The notes under the pieces are model-generated. The model did not search any database, was not told the origin of the DNA, and saw only the letters and a list, made by a program, of their open reading frames with translations. 64,000 bases of DNA, taken from NCBI GenBank assembly GCA_963708905.1, contig CAVPUV010000040.1:62001-126000 (forward strand), in the 5' to 3' direction. Shown in pieces: positions 37,964-47,444 of the stretch. Numbering within the stretch: the first letter of the stretch is position 1; every line of letters begins with the position of its first letter. Both the position numbers and the translations under genes were made by a program. The stretch is from SHZL01 sp963708905 (GTDB lineage Bacteria; Pseudomonadota; Gammaproteobacteria; Xanthomonadales; SZUA-36).

Positions 37964-38514
37964 GAACTGGCGATTTCCTGCAGCAGCACCTGGTCGAGAC
38001 CCTGCGCCAGCAGGATCAGGTCACAGATTTCCCGCACGGCCCCTTTGCCACCGCCGTGCCCGGTAACCCAGTGCACACGGCTCTTGACCAGTTCATCGGC
38101 GTCGGCGACAGTCACAGCCAACCCTGCCCGGTTCAGCACCGGGATATCAATGCAGTCGTCTCCAGCATAACAAACTTCTTCCTCGCCCAGGCCTGCTTTA
38201 TCCAATAAATCGTTGAACGCTTCCAGCTTGTTGCGGGTGCCCTGATAGACAAATTCGATCTTCAGCTCTTCGGCGCGGCGAGCGACGATAGCCGAAGTTC
38301 GCCCGGTGATGAGGGCGATGCCGATGCCGCGGCCTTGCAAAGCCTCTATTCCCACGCCATCACGGGTATAAAAAGCCTTCAATTCATTACCCGCCTGGTC
38401 ATAGTACAGCTTGCCATCCGTCAATACCCCGTCAACATCCAGAGCCAACAGCCGAATTCTTTTCGCTCTTGCCAGCAGCAAGGGATCAAAGACCTTGTTT
38501 ACGCCGCCGCTCAT
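37960..38514 (-). CDS. kdsC: 3-deoxy-D-manno-octulosonate 8-phosphate phosphatase
   Basis: HAD-family phosphatase producing Kdo for LPS inner core. 184 residues, with the nucleophile motif LALDVDGVLTDGKLYYD, ALITGRTSAIVARRAEEL and the Mg-binding CYAGDDCIDIPVL. The ATG directly follows the kdsD stop (no intervening base). Confidence 0.96.
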   Translation of the reverse strand: MSGGVNKVFDPLLLARAKRIRLLALDVDGVLTDGKLYYDQAGNELKAFYTRDGVGIEALQGRGIGIALITGRTSAIVARRAEELKIEFVYQGTRNKLEAFNDLLDKAGLGEEEVCYAGDDCIDIPVLNRAGLAVTVADADELVKSRVHWVTGHGGGKGAVREICDLILLAQGLDQVLLQEIASS

Positions 38515-39486
38515 TCAGACCACGCCCGCCTTCAATAGGTCCTGAAAATTCAAGGCGCCCAGCAACTGGCGATCATGGTCAACTACCAGCAGGCCCTGGA
38601 TGGCATACGTCTCCATCATTTGCACTGCTTCGACGGCCAGGGCATCCGGCCCGATGTGCTTGCTGTCACGGGACATGACGCGGCTGATGGAGGTGGTGTG
38701 CGGGTCGAGTCCGGCATCCAGCGTGCGGCGCAAATCGCCGTCCGTATAGATGCCACTGACATGGCCGTCTTGGTCGACTATGGCGCTCATGCCCAGTCGT
38801 TTGCGGGTCATTTCCATGATCGTCTGGCTGACGGTGGCATTCTCATTGACCACGGGTATATCGGGCCCGCTATGCATGACATCGCGGATATGCAGCAACA
38901 ATTTCCTGCCCAACTGGCCAGCAGGGTGCGAGCGCGCAAAATCTTCCCGGGTAAATCCCCGCGCCTGGAGCAGTGCCACCGCCAGGGCATCGCCCATCAC
39001 CATGGCAACGGTAGTGCTGGAAGTGGGCGCCAGGCCCAGCGGACACGCTTCCCGCTCGACACTGACGTCGATATGGATGTCCGCATGACGCGCCAGCGTC
39101 GATGCCGGGTTGCCGGTCATGGCAATCAGCCTGATGCCCAGACGCTTCAATGACGGCAGTATGGCATTGACTTCCGGGGTTTCGCCGGAATTGGAAAGCG
39201 CCAGAACCACGTCCTCGCGCTTGATCATACCCATGTCGCCATGGCCGGCTTCCGCCGGGTGCAGGAAAAATGCGGGGGTACCGGTACTTGCCAGGGTGGC
39301 GGCAATCTTGCCTGCGACGTGGCCCGACTTACCCACACCACTGACAATGATGCGGCCCTTGCAGTCGAGCATGCAGCTGCAGGCACTCACGAACTGATCA
39401 TCGATTCTTTGCAGTAAAGCGCTGACGGCCGTTGCTTCGGTTTCGATGACCGCCCGGCCCAGGCTCACAATGGCGTGTTTATCCAT
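38515..39486 (-). CDS. kdsD: D-arabinose 5-phosphate isomerase
   Basis: Converts ribulose 5-phosphate to arabinose 5-phosphate, the Kdo precursor. 323 residues: SIS domain (VSGVGKSGHVAGKIAATLAS; FFLHPAEAGHGDMGMI; LALSNSGETPEVNAIL) followed by two CBS domains (LHIRDVMHSGPDIPVV; MSRDSKHIGPDALAVEAVQM). Typical length. First of the kdsD-kdsC-lptC-lptA-lptB run. Confidence 0.96.
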   Translation of the reverse strand: MDKHAIVSLGRAVIETEATAVSALLQRIDDQFVSACSCMLDCKGRIIVSGVGKSGHVAGKIAATLASTGTPAFFLHPAEAGHGDMGMIKREDVVLALSNSGETPEVNAILPSLKRLGIRLIAMTGNPASTLARHADIHIDVSVEREACPLGLAPTSSTTVAMVMGDALAVALLQARGFTREDFARSHPAGQLGRKLLLHIRDVMHSGPDIPVVNENATVSQTIMEMTRKRLGMSAIVDQDGHVSGIYTDGDLRRTLDAGLDPHTTSISRVMSRDSKHIGPDALAVEAVQMMETYAIQGLLVVDHDRQLLGALNFQDLLKAGVV

Positions 39487-39539
39487 GCCCGCATTCTACC
39501 TGCCAGCAAGCCTGAATTCATCGAATGTGCACAATGACT

Positions 39540-40514
39540 CTAACGGGTGGGCATTGCCGTGTGCCAGACCAGGACCTGGTAGAGGATGTACAATAGCAGC
39601 AGCAAACCACCGGATCGCCGGGTGATGCAGCCGGGCCCGCGGATGCCGTAGGCCATGAAAAACAGCAGCGCGGTAAACAGCAACATCACCGGTATATCCT
39701 GTCGCAGAATGGTTGCGTCAAAGGCCATGGGATGGATGACCGCGGCAAGTCCCAGCACGCCCAGGGTGTTGAACATGTTCGAACCGATGACATTGCCGAT
39801 GGCGAGTTCGTCTTCCTTGCGCAGCGCGCTGGCGAGAGAAGCGGCGAGTTCGGGCAAACTGGTTCCCAGCGCCACGACGGTCAGACCGATGACCGTCTCC
39901 GAGACTTCCAGCAGGCGCGCAATGGTCAGCGCTCCCTGTACCAGGAAGTGTGAGCTCAGGGGCAACACAATCAGTCCGACCAGGATCCACAGCAGCGCGG
40001 TCTTCATGGGCATGGCGGTGGGTATTTCGGCGGCGAACTCCCGGGCCAGCGGGTCTGCAGGCGCTTTGCGCAAGCCCAGCCGAACCAGCCCTGCGATCAA
40101 TAATGCCAGCCCGATCAGCAGAATCCAGCCTTCCAGGCGGCTGAACTGAAGATCGACCGCCATGAGCAGGCTCACGATCATGATCAGCATCAGTTGCGGG
40201 TATTCGCGTTTGAGGGTTGCGGATTCCACGCGTAGCGGGTAAATCAGGGCGGTGATGCCCAGGATCAGGCCGATATTGGCACTATTGGAGCCGATGGCAT
40301 TACCTACCGCCAGCCCCGGTTTGCCCTGCCAGGCTGCTACGCTGGACACGACCATTTCCGGTGCGGAGGTTCCGAATGCGATTACGGTCAATCCGATGAT
40401 CAGGGGTGAAACCCCCAGATTGCGAGCCGTGGCTGAAGAGCCGGCAACGAGGCGGTCCGCGCCCCAGACCAGCAAGATAAAGCCGCCGCATAGTTGAACC
40501 AGTGAAATAAGCAT
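39540..40514 (-). CDS. yrbG: Calcium/sodium antiporter-family protein YrbG
   Basis: CaCA-superfamily cation exchanger with about ten TM helices in two inverted halves, each with an alpha-repeat: GLTVIAFGTSAPEMVVSS and GLTVVALGTSLPELAAS. From the ATG at 40514 (MLISLVQLCGGFILLVWGAD) it is 324 residues, aligning with E. coli YrbG (325). Open-frame starts at 40547 (ATG) and 40562 (TTG) would add 11-16 residues without a ribosome-binding site. It heads the conserved yrbG-kdsD-kdsC block, divergent from ibaG. The transported ions are inferred from family only. Confidence 0.88.
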   Translation of the reverse strand: MLISLVQLCGGFILLVWGADRLVAGSSATARNLGVSPLIIGLTVIAFGTSAPEMVVSSVAAWQGKPGLAVGNAIGSNSANIGLILGITALIYPLRVESATLKREYPQLMLIMIVSLLMAVDLQFSRLEGWILLIGLALLIAGLVRLGLRKAPADPLAREFAAEIPTAMPMKTALLWILVGLIVLPLSSHFLVQGALTIARLLEVSETVIGLTVVALGTSLPELAASLASALRKEDELAIGNVIGSNMFNTLGVLGLAAVIHPMAFDATILRQDIPVMLLFTALLFFMAYGIRGPGCITRRSGGLLLLLYILYQVLVWHTAMPTR

Positions 40515-40570
40515 CAATATAAAGTAGCCGTGCCTGACTGCGGGCATCAGGAGAGGAGGCAACGTAGTCT

Positions 40571-40801
40571 ATGGACAACACCACGATAGAGCAACTGATC
40601 CGGGCAGGCTTGCCTGATGCGCAGGTATCGGTCAGCGGAGCGGACGGGGTCCATTTCGAAGCCCATATCATCAGCTCGGCGTTTGCCGGTAAATCGACTT
40701 TGCAAAGACACCGTATGGTCTATGCCGCGCTGGGTGAGTTCATGGGCCGCGAGATCCATGCGCTGGGCTTGCGCACAGACTTACCAGCCAGTAAGAACTA
40801 G
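40571..40801 (+). CDS. ibaG: BolA-family protein IbaG
   Basis: BolA-like protein of 76 residues (QVSVSGADGVHFEAHIISSA; GKSTLQRHRMVYAALGEFM). IbaG/BolA proteins pair with monothiol glutaredoxins in Fe-S handling; E. coli IbaG is acid-responsive. The conserved His lies in the RHRMVY segment. A strong GGAGG-type site lies upstream of the ATG. murA starts one base after its stop, the conserved gammaproteobacterial pair. The mla genes that precede it in E. coli are absent. Confidence 0.93.
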   Translation: MDNTTIEQLIRAGLPDAQVSVSGADGVHFEAHIISSAFAGKSTLQRHRMVYAALGEFMGREIHALGLRTDLPASKN

Positions 40802-40802
40802 C

Positions 40803-42098
40803 ATGGCAACGATCTGCATCGAGGGAGGTGTGCCGCTGCACGGCGAAGTGTGCATATCCGGCGCAAAAAACGCCGTTTTACCCATCCTGGTTGCCAGCAT
40901 CCTGGGGGATGGCCCTTCCCGCATCGATAACGTGCCGCATTTACAGGACGTGACCACCACGATGGAGTTGCTGGGCCGTATGGGCGCCCGTCTGGAAATG
41001 GATGAGCAGATGAAGATCGTTATTGACCCCCGGGGGATCGATCGATTCGAGGCGCCGTATGACCTGGTCAAAACCATGCGGGCCTCGATCCTGGTGCTGG
41101 GCCCCTTGGTGGCGCGTTACGGACAGGCACGCGTATCACTGCCGGGAGGCTGCGCCATCGGTTCGCGCCCGGTCGACCTGCATTTGCGCGGTCTGCAGCA
41201 ACTGGGCGCCACGGTGTCGGTCAGGAACGGCAATATTGAAGCCCGTGCCGAGCGCCTGTATGGAGGCCGGGTCATACTGGATACCGTTACCGTCACCGGC
41301 ACGGAAAACATCATGATGGCGGCCACGCTGGCCCAGGGAACAACGGTGATCGAGAACGCCGCACAGGAGCCGGAGGTCGTCGATCTGGCGAATTTTCTCA
41401 GGTCCATGGGGGCGCGCATTGCCGGCGCCGGCAGCAATACCATCAGCGTGGAGGGTGTGGCGAGCCTGCACGGGACCGAATACAGGGTCTTGCCCGACCG
41501 CATCGAGGCGGGCACCTACCTGGTGGCTGCCGCAATGACCGGTGGACGCGTGCGCTGTGTGCGGGTGGAGCCGCGGCACCTCGATGCCGTTCTGGATAAA
41601 CTCGGTGAGGCCGGGGGTGAGATTTCCATTGGCACTGACTGGGTTGAACTGGACATGCGCGGATGCCGTCCCAGGGCGGTCAATCTGACGACTTCGCCAT
41701 ATCCTGCTTTTCCCACCGACATGCAAGCACAATTTACCGCCTTGAATGCCATTGCCGATGGCACCGGTACCATCACTGAAACCGTTTTCGAGAACCGTTT
41801 CATGCATGTGCAGGAACTGCGGCGCCTGGGCGCGGATATTCAGTTGAAAGGAAATACCGCCATCATTCGCGGCGTGCCGCGCCTGACCGGTGCGCCGATC
41901 ATGGCCACCGACTTGCGCGCTTCCGCCAGCCTGGTGCTGGCCGGCCTGGTGGCCGATGGCAAAACCCACATCGACCGGGTTTATCACATCGACCGCGGTT
42001 ATGAAAATATCGAAGAAAAACTGCAGCAGCTCGGCGCCAGGATTCGCCGCATCACCGGTAAAAACTCTACTGCGCAATCTGCGCAGATAGTGCCGTGA
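40803..42098 (+). CDS. murA: UDP-N-acetylglucosamine 1-carboxyvinyltransferase
   Basis: First committed step of peptidoglycan synthesis. 431 residues from the ATG at 40803 (MATICIEGGVPLHGEVCISG). Lys22-type residue lies in GAKNAVLPILVASIL and the fosfomycin-sensitive Cys117 in SLPGGCAIGSRPVDLHLRG. The C-terminal motif DLRASASLVLAGLVADG is present. The longer open frame to 40617 is a shadow of ibaG. The catalytic Cys is retained, so no intrinsic fosfomycin resistance is predicted from this residue. Confidence 0.97.
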   Translation: MATICIEGGVPLHGEVCISGAKNAVLPILVASILGDGPSRIDNVPHLQDVTTTMELLGRMGARLEMDEQMKIVIDPRGIDRFEAPYDLVKTMRASILVLGPLVARYGQARVSLPGGCAIGSRPVDLHLRGLQQLGATVSVRNGNIEARAERLYGGRVILDTVTVTGTENIMMAATLAQGTTVIENAAQEPEVVDLANFLRSMGARIAGAGSNTISVEGVASLHGTEYRVLPDRIEAGTYLVAAAMTGGRVRCVRVEPRHLDAVLDKLGEAGGEISIGTDWVELDMRGCRPRAVNLTTSPYPAFPTDMQAQFTALNAIADGTGTITETVFENRFMHVQELRRLGADIQLKGNTAIIRGVPRLTGAPIMATDLRASASLVLAGLVADGKTHIDRVYHIDRGYENIEEKLQQLGARIRRITGKNSTAQSAQIVP

Positions 42099-42192
42099 AC
42101 CGCTTGCTCAATTCCCCCCGCAGCGCCGAATTTCATATCCAGCGGCAACTGATCTGCCTTGCCGCCTGCCAGTGGTCCAGGTTCCTGCCGGG

Positions 42193-42969
42193 CTATTTTA
42201 CCGGGCCAACGCAGGCAGGCTGCGGCTGTACTTGCTGTTGGCCAACGACCAGTTCCGTGATGCGCATTTCGATCTGGTCACCATCGGTTTTGCCATGTTC
42301 CATGCGCACGGCAATGAATTCCAGATCAGCGGCATGCCAAACCCTGGTGTAACGGGTGCTGTCAGGGCGCACGCGCTCCACCGGGGTGGTTCGCAGGCAG
42401 CCAAGGCCGGTATCAAGATATACGGACGGCAGCATGTGGAAAGACTGCTCTTTGATTTCGTCATCGTCCACCAGCAAAAACATCATATCGTTATCATGAT
42501 CGCGAAGCCTGCGCGCCATTTCCAGCTTGAGGGACAAGGCGTCCAGCGCGCCAGCGCCCATGTCCAGAGTCAACTTGTCCTTGCCTTTTTTACCCGCGAT
42601 GATATTGACGGTGCCGGCCTGCCAGTCGAAGCTGGCGGACCATGCGTTGTCGCTGCCCGCGATACGCGTTTGATGGCTATACTTGAGTGGGCGAAAGCGG
42701 CCATCGTGCACCAGGCCTTCCGTATACTCGTTGTCCTTTGCCCGCAGCAGGCGCGCCATACCACGCGTGCCGCTGGCCTCACTGCGCATGCTCCAGCGAT
42801 CACCCTGCAGCTCCAGGGTGACGTCCGCCTTGCCGATCAATTTGCCATTGCGGTAAACGTCATAATGGGCTTGATATGGCTGCCAGTCTGCGTGCAGGCT
42901 CGGGGCCCCGGCAATGGCCAGCAGCAACATCCACCCGGGGAAAAAAGAGTCAGGACGCAAAATGGCCAT
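42193..42969 (-). CDS. DUF3108 periplasmic protein
   Basis: Family of unknown function often found next to purN. From the ATG at 42969, 258 residues with a signal peptide (MAILRPDSFFPGWMLLLAIA), then a beta-rich region (YQAHYDVYRNGKLIGKADVT; YTEGLVHDGRFRPLKYSHQT). The frame stays open to 43173, but those codons overlap purN in another frame and show no protein character. It overlaps the purN 3' end by 20 bases and is probably in the purM-purN transcript. Converges on murA across 94 bases with no clear terminator. Confidence 0.85.
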   Translation of the reverse strand: MAILRPDSFFPGWMLLLAIAGAPSLHADWQPYQAHYDVYRNGKLIGKADVTLELQGDRWSMRSEASGTRGMARLLRAKDNEYTEGLVHDGRFRPLKYSHQTRIAGSDNAWSASFDWQAGTVNIIAGKKGKDKLTLDMGAGALDALSLKLEMARRLRDHDNDMMFLLVDDDEIKEQSFHMLPSVYLDTGLGCLRTTPVERVRPDSTRYTRVWHAADLEFIAVRMEHGKTDGDQIEMRITELVVGQQQVQPQPACVGPVK

Positions 42970-43612
42970 CAGCCTGGAGTTGCAGGGGATGATGCAGAAG
43001 TTCGCCCTCGATGAATACCCTGCCATTCCTGCATTCCACTGTGCAATGGCCGAACAATTCGGCCGTTGCCACGACCAGGTCATGTTCGCGCCCGGCCAGG
43101 CGTGCCGCCAGAGTCCGTGGATCATCATCGGCTTCGATGGCAATGCGCACCTGTGAAATAACGGGTCCGCCATCCAGTTCCGCAGTCACGAAATGCATGC
43201 TGGCGCCGTGCTCGCTATCACCGGCTGCGAGCGCGCGCTCATACGTATGGGTGCCGCGGTAAAGCGGCAGCAGAGAGGGGTGCAGATTGATCATGCGTCC
43301 GCTGAAGCGGTTCAGCACCGCGGGACCCAGTATCCGCATGAACCCGGCCAGGATCACGAGATCCGGTGTTGCTGTTGCTATCAATTGCGCCAACTCACGG
43401 TCAAATTCCCCACCGCTGGCAAATCCTTCATGTTCCAGGATGCTGCAGGGGATTCCTGCCTGGCGGGCGCGTTCCAGGCCAAACGCGGTGGGGTTGTTGC
43501 TGATGACGTGAACCAGTTCAAGATCCAGGCGGCCACTTTTGCCGGCATCGATCAGCGCCTGCAGATTACTGCCATTGCCTGAAATCAGGACCGTAAGCTT
43601 GCGCACATTCAC
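42950..43612 (-). CDS. purN: Phosphoribosylglycinamide formyltransferase
   Basis: Third step of purine synthesis, transferring formyl from 10-formyl-THF to GAR. 220 residues: LTVLISGNGSNLQALIDAG (phosphate loop), FMRILGPAVLNRFSGRMINL, active-site HPSLLPLYRGTHTYERAL and HFVTAELDGGPVISQ. It overlaps the purM stop by four bases. Confidence 0.96.
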   Translation of the reverse strand: MNVRKLTVLISGNGSNLQALIDAGKSGRLDLELVHVISNNPTAFGLERARQAGIPCSILEHEGFASGGEFDRELAQLIATATPDLVILAGFMRILGPAVLNRFSGRMINLHPSLLPLYRGTHTYERALAAGDSEHGASMHFVTAELDGGPVISQVRIAIEADDDPRTLAARLAGREHDLVVATAELFGHCTVECRNGRVFIEGELLHHPLQLQADGHFAS

Positions 43613-44679
43613 TTGCTGGCGTAGCTCACACGCTGACCAGCGCGGTGCGCGCAGACGAAACCAATGTCGCAGCAGGGTATGCCAAGGCTGATCGAAGCTT
43701 CGATCAGTGCGTCTGCTGCGGCAGGTGCTGCCAGCATGACCATGCCGATGCCACAGTTGAACGTGCGCAACATTTCGCCTTCCTCGATGTTGCCTGTGCT
43801 CTGCAACCAGTCAAAGACCGCTGGTCGCCGCCAGGCGCCTGGATGGATCACCAGTCCTGTGCCATCCGGCAGTACCCGTACGATATTTTCCGTCAGTCCA
43901 CCGCCCGTGATATGGGCCAGTCCATCAATTGCGCCTGACTCGATCATGCGCAGCACGGGCTTGACATAAATCGTCGTCGGCGCTAGCAGTGCGTCGCCCA
44001 GGTTCACGGCCGTGCCGTCCGGGTTCTCCAGCTGCGTGCTTAAATCGGCATGACTTACCTCGATGACCTTGCGAATCAGCGAAAAACCATTGGCATGGGG
44101 ACCCGAGGACGCCATGCCCAGCAAGCGATGCCCGACTGTAATGCGGCTGCCGTCAAGCAAGCTGGAACGCTCGACGATGCCGACGGCGAAACCGGCTAGA
44201 TCATAATCGCCCGAGTGGTACATGCCGGGCATTTCCGCTGTTTCACCACCCACCAGGGAACAGCCGGCCTGGCGGCAGCCTTCAGCAATACCGGATATGA
44301 CGGTTTCGGCGGCAGCCACGTCCAGTTTCCCGCAAGCGTAATAATCCAGAAAGAACAGTGGCTCGGCGCCGCTGGTCAGAATATCGTTGACGCACATGGC
44401 AACGAGATCGATGCCGATGGTCTCGTGGCGCCCCAGTTTCCGCGCCAACAGAAGCTTGGTTCCGACCCCATCGGTGCCCGATACCAACAGGGGTTCACGC
44501 CATTTCTGCAGGTCAAGCTGGAACAAGGCGCCAAATCCTCCCAGTCCACCCAGCACTTCAGGCCGCAAAGTGCTGCGCACCGCGGGTTTGATACGCTCGA
44601 CCAGATCGTTGCCGGCATCGATATCGACACCGGAATCACGGTAGGAAAGCTTGTCCGTGGAAGAATGTTCTGTACTCAA
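43609..44679 (-). CDS. purM: Phosphoribosylformylglycinamidine cyclo-ligase (AIR synthetase)
   Basis: Closes the imidazole ring in purine synthesis. 356 residues: LSYRDSGVDIDAGNDLVERI, LVSGTDGVGTKLLLA, AMCVNDILTSGAEPLFFLDY, LVGGETAEMPGMYHSGDYDL and ITGGGLTENIVRVLP, all family motifs. Divergent from the DUF2066 gene across 101 bases. On the minus strand that gap contains a TTGACA hexamer (44712-44717) but no -10 at proper spacing. Confidence 0.97.
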   Translation of the reverse strand: MSTEHSSTDKLSYRDSGVDIDAGNDLVERIKPAVRSTLRPEVLGGLGGFGALFQLDLQKWREPLLVSGTDGVGTKLLLARKLGRHETIGIDLVAMCVNDILTSGAEPLFFLDYYACGKLDVAAAETVISGIAEGCRQAGCSLVGGETAEMPGMYHSGDYDLAGFAVGIVERSSLLDGSRITVGHRLLGMASSGPHANGFSLIRKVIEVSHADLSTQLENPDGTAVNLGDALLAPTTIYVKPVLRMIESGAIDGLAHITGGGLTENIVRVLPDGTGLVIHPGAWRRPAVFDWLQSTGNIEEGEMLRTFNCGIGMVMLAAPAAADALIEASISLGIPCCDIGFVCAHRAGQRVSYASK

Positions 44680-44780
44680 GGGAAATATCCGGCCTGGTGA
44701 CTGGTTACGAGTGTCAAGTCGCCTATGTTATCTTATTCGCGCCGGGGATTGCTTTCCTTGTTCCGCCCAAACGACATTCC

Positions 44781-45806
44781 ATGAAAATATTGCTGGCTGC
44801 CATCCTGCTCACTGTGCTGATGCCGTTGCAATCGTTGCATGCAGCGCCATTGAATCTGTATCTGGGCGCAGTCCTGGTTGCGGACCAGTCGCCTGGCGAA
44901 CAGGCACGGGCCATGCCACTGGCCCTGGCGCAGGTATTGCAGAAGCTGAGCGGGCTCAGGGATTTCGACGAATTCCCTGGACTGGAACCCGCTTTGCAGG
45001 ATGCGCGTTCCCTGGCGATCACGTTCTATTACCGCCATCAGGATATAACGCTGCCAGACGGAGGCAAAGGCGAGGAGTTGCGTTTATTGGCAGATTTCTC
45101 CCCGCCGGCCGTCGATAGTTTGATGCAGTCACTGCAATTACCCAAATGGAAGCCCGAGCGACGGCCGTTGACCATCTGGCCGTTGGTCGACGATGGCGTC
45201 AGCCGCAGCATCATGCCGATCGAGTTCGAATATGCCTGGGAGCGCATGGTCGATGTCGCCGATGCGCGAGGAATGCCGGTGATACGCCCACAGCCGGATG
45301 CCGAGGGTGTGTACCCGGTCGATGCGCAGTTGCTGTGGGGGGGATACACCGATGATCTGGTCGCGCTCGGCCCGGTGGATGCATTGATCGTCGCCGCGCG
45401 TCGCGAAGGGCCGGAATGGAACGTGCGCATGAACCTGGACTATATGGGCAAGACGTGGTCCTGGCGCAATCGCGATATCGACCTACAAAACGCGCTGACA
45501 CAAGGCATGCACCAGGCGATAGATGAAATTGCCGCCGTTGATTCCATTGCCGCCGCCGACCAGGGCAAATGGAGCTTCGAAATGACCGTCAGCGGTCTGG
45601 CGACAGCCGGGGATTATGCCCGTTGTTTGTCCTACCTGCAGGGATTGAGCCTGATCGATCATGTTCGAGTATCATCCGCCGGGCCGGGCAAAGTGCATTT
45701 TGTGCTGAGTTTGAATGCCTTGCCTGACTATCTCGTGCGCGCCCTGGCAGCGGACAGCATTCTGGCCGCATCAGCGTCCGAGGGCGAATATATATTGCTG
45801 CCATGA
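44781..45806 (+). CDS. DUF2066 domain-containing exported protein
   Basis: 341 residues from the ATG at 44781, which begins a signal peptide (MKILLAAILLTVLMPLQSLH). The open frame to 44697 lacks one. The body matches the DUF2066 family as I recall it (LNLYLGAVLVADQSPGEQAR; ARSLAITFYYRHQDI; RRPLTIWPLVDDG). These genes typically lie between purM and hda in Gammaproteobacteria, as here. Function unknown. It overlaps the next gene by four bases (ATGA). Confidence 0.87.
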   Translation: MKILLAAILLTVLMPLQSLHAAPLNLYLGAVLVADQSPGEQARAMPLALAQVLQKLSGLRDFDEFPGLEPALQDARSLAITFYYRHQDITLPDGGKGEELRLLADFSPPAVDSLMQSLQLPKWKPERRPLTIWPLVDDGVSRSIMPIEFEYAWERMVDVADARGMPVIRPQPDAEGVYPVDAQLLWGGYTDDLVALGPVDALIVAARREGPEWNVRMNLDYMGKTWSWRNRDIDLQNALTQGMHQAIDEIAAVDSIAAADQGKWSFEMTVSGLATAGDYARCLSYLQGLSLIDHVRVSSAGPGKVHFVLSLNALPDYLVRALAADSILAASASEGEYILLP

Positions 45807-46360
45807 GACTCAGTTTGCTGCCTAATGCACTCACGCTGTTGCGCATGCTTGCGGTCGGCCCTTTGGTCTATTGCTTGTTGACGGGCCGCTACCGGACCGG
45901 GTTTGTGCTGGCGGTGTTTGCCGGCATAAGTGATCTGCTGGATGGCTACCTGGCGCGCCGGTACGGCTGGATGACACATTTTGGCGGCGTGTTGGACCCT
46001 TTGACGGACAAGTTATTGCTGGTGAGCACCACGCTGACGTTGGCGTGGCTGGAACTACTGCCATGGTGGCTGGTGGTTATCGTGGTATTGCGTGACTTGG
46101 TCATTGTCGGTGGCGGGCTGTGTTACCACTATCTGGTCGCAAGGATTACCACAGCCAGACCCACTACGCTGAGCAAGTGGAATACATTAGCGCAAATTCT
46201 CCTGATCGTATCCATCATGTTGAACCTGGCGTTTCCCTACGCGTCGGAACCGTGGATTCATTGGCTGATGTATACCGTGGCTGCAACGACGATCACATCC
46301 GGTATTCAATACGTGCTCATATGGTCCCTGCGGGCGCGGAGGCATTGGCGCGATGCTTGA
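45803..46360 (+). CDS. CDP-alcohol phosphatidyltransferase (PgsA-like)
   Basis: Membrane enzyme of phospholipid synthesis, 185 residues, about five TM helices. The complete signature D-x2-DG-x2-AR-x8-G-x3-D-x3-D is visible from SDLLDGYLARRYGWMTHFGG into VLDPLTDKL. Size and the LRMLAVGPLVYCLL start resemble phosphatidylglycerophosphate synthase. This may be a paralogue, because gammaproteobacterial pgsA is usually beside uvrC. It overlaps both neighbours. Confidence 0.88.
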   Translation: MRLSLLPNALTLLRMLAVGPLVYCLLTGRYRTGFVLAVFAGISDLLDGYLARRYGWMTHFGGVLDPLTDKLLLVSTTLTLAWLELLPWWLVVIVVLRDLVIVGGGLCYHYLVARITTARPTTLSKWNTLAQILLIVSIMLNLAFPYASEPWIHWLMYTVAATTITSGIQYVLIWSLRARRHWRDA

Positions 46361-47444
46361 GTCCCGTTACTGGCTGTTGCTGGCAGTGGCAGCCGGATTT
46401 CTCTGGTTGCTGCACCTGCTGGCGCCGGTGATCACACCGTTTGCGGCCGCAGCGGCACTGGCCTACCTGGGTGATCCGCTGGTCGACCGGGTTGAAAAAA
46501 TTCCCGTGATGCGGTGGAAAATCAGTCGTCCACTGGCGGTAGTGCTGGTATTCACCGCGATTTTTCTGATCCTGTCGGCTGTGTTGCTGCTTGTGCTGCC
46601 ACTGATGTTCGAGCAGCTCAGGCACCTGGTGAATCACGTCCCGGATTGGTTTGCCTGGCTGGTGGACAGCGCCTTACCCTGGCTCCAGGCCAAATTGGGG
46701 CTGGAGTCGCTGGATTTGGGTGCGGAAAACCTCAAAGCAGGCTTGAGCTCTTATTGGAAAGAAGCCAGCAATGCCTTGCTGGGTATGCTCGGCACCCTCT
46801 CGGCCGGCGGCCAGGCCGTGTTGCACTGGCTGATGAATCTGGTCCTGATCCCGGTCGTCACTTTTTACCTGCTGCGCGACTGGGATGAATTGGTGGAGGG
46901 TTTGCGCACACTTTTGCCTGCGGGCATCGAACCGACCGCGAGCCGGCTCACGCGCGAGATTGATCTGGTCATGGGTGCGTTCATACGCGGCCAGTTGCTG
47001 GTCATGTTGGCTCTGGGTGTGGTGTATACCATGGGGCTTTGGATCCTGGGTCTCGATCTGGCCTTTATCATCGGTATGAGCGCCGGTTTGTTGAGCGTCG
47101 TACCCTATCTGGGGACATTGTTCGGGGTGGTTGCTGCGCTCATCGCGGCTACAGTCCAGTTCCAGGATATTTTTCACCCGCTGATATGCCTGCTGGTATT
47201 CATTGCCGGACAGTCGCTCGAAGGCATGGTGCTGACGCCCAAGCTGGTGGGGGACAAGGTTGGCTTGCACCCGGTGGCAGTGATATTTGCCGTGCTGGCG
47301 GGGGGACAACTGTTCGGTTTCCTTGGCATCTTGCTGGCCTTACCGGTAGCCGCGGCACTTAATGTGCTGGTTCGCCATGCGCATAAACATTATCGGGGCA
47401 CTCTGTCCTTACCTGATGAAACACCGCTCGAAGGGGACAGCTGA
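46353..47444 (+). CDS. AI-2E family transporter (PerM-like)
   Basis: Polytopic membrane protein of the TqsA/PerM family, 363 residues, about eight TM helices with a central soluble segment. LAAALAYLGDPLVDRVEKIP near the N terminus and YLGTLFGVVAALIAATVQFQ with IFAVLAGGQLFGFLGILLAL near the C terminus are typical. Substrate unknown; members include AI-2 exporter and Na+/H+ antiporter candidates. It shares one base with hda (TGATG), the usual perM-hda pair. Confidence 0.9.
   Translation: MLESRYWLLLAVAAGFLWLLHLLAPVITPFAAAAALAYLGDPLVDRVEKIPVMRWKISRPLAVVLVFTAIFLILSAVLLLVLPLMFEQLRHLVNHVPDWFAWLVDSALPWLQAKLGLESLDLGAENLKAGLSSYWKEASNALLGMLGTLSAGGQAVLHWLMNLVLIPVVTFYLLRDWDELVEGLRTLLPAGIEPTASRLTREIDLVMGAFIRGQLLVMLALGVVYTMGLWILGLDLAFIIGMSAGLLSVVPYLGTLFGVVAALIAATVQFQDIFHPLICLLVFIAGQSLEGMVLTPKLVGDKVGLHPVAVIFAVLAGGQLFGFLGILLALPVAAALNVLVRHAHKHYRGTLSLPDETPLEGDS

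Noticed and set aside
42970..43173. Longer N terminus for the DUF3108 protein
   Set aside because: It lies wholly inside purN in another frame and would bury the signal peptide.
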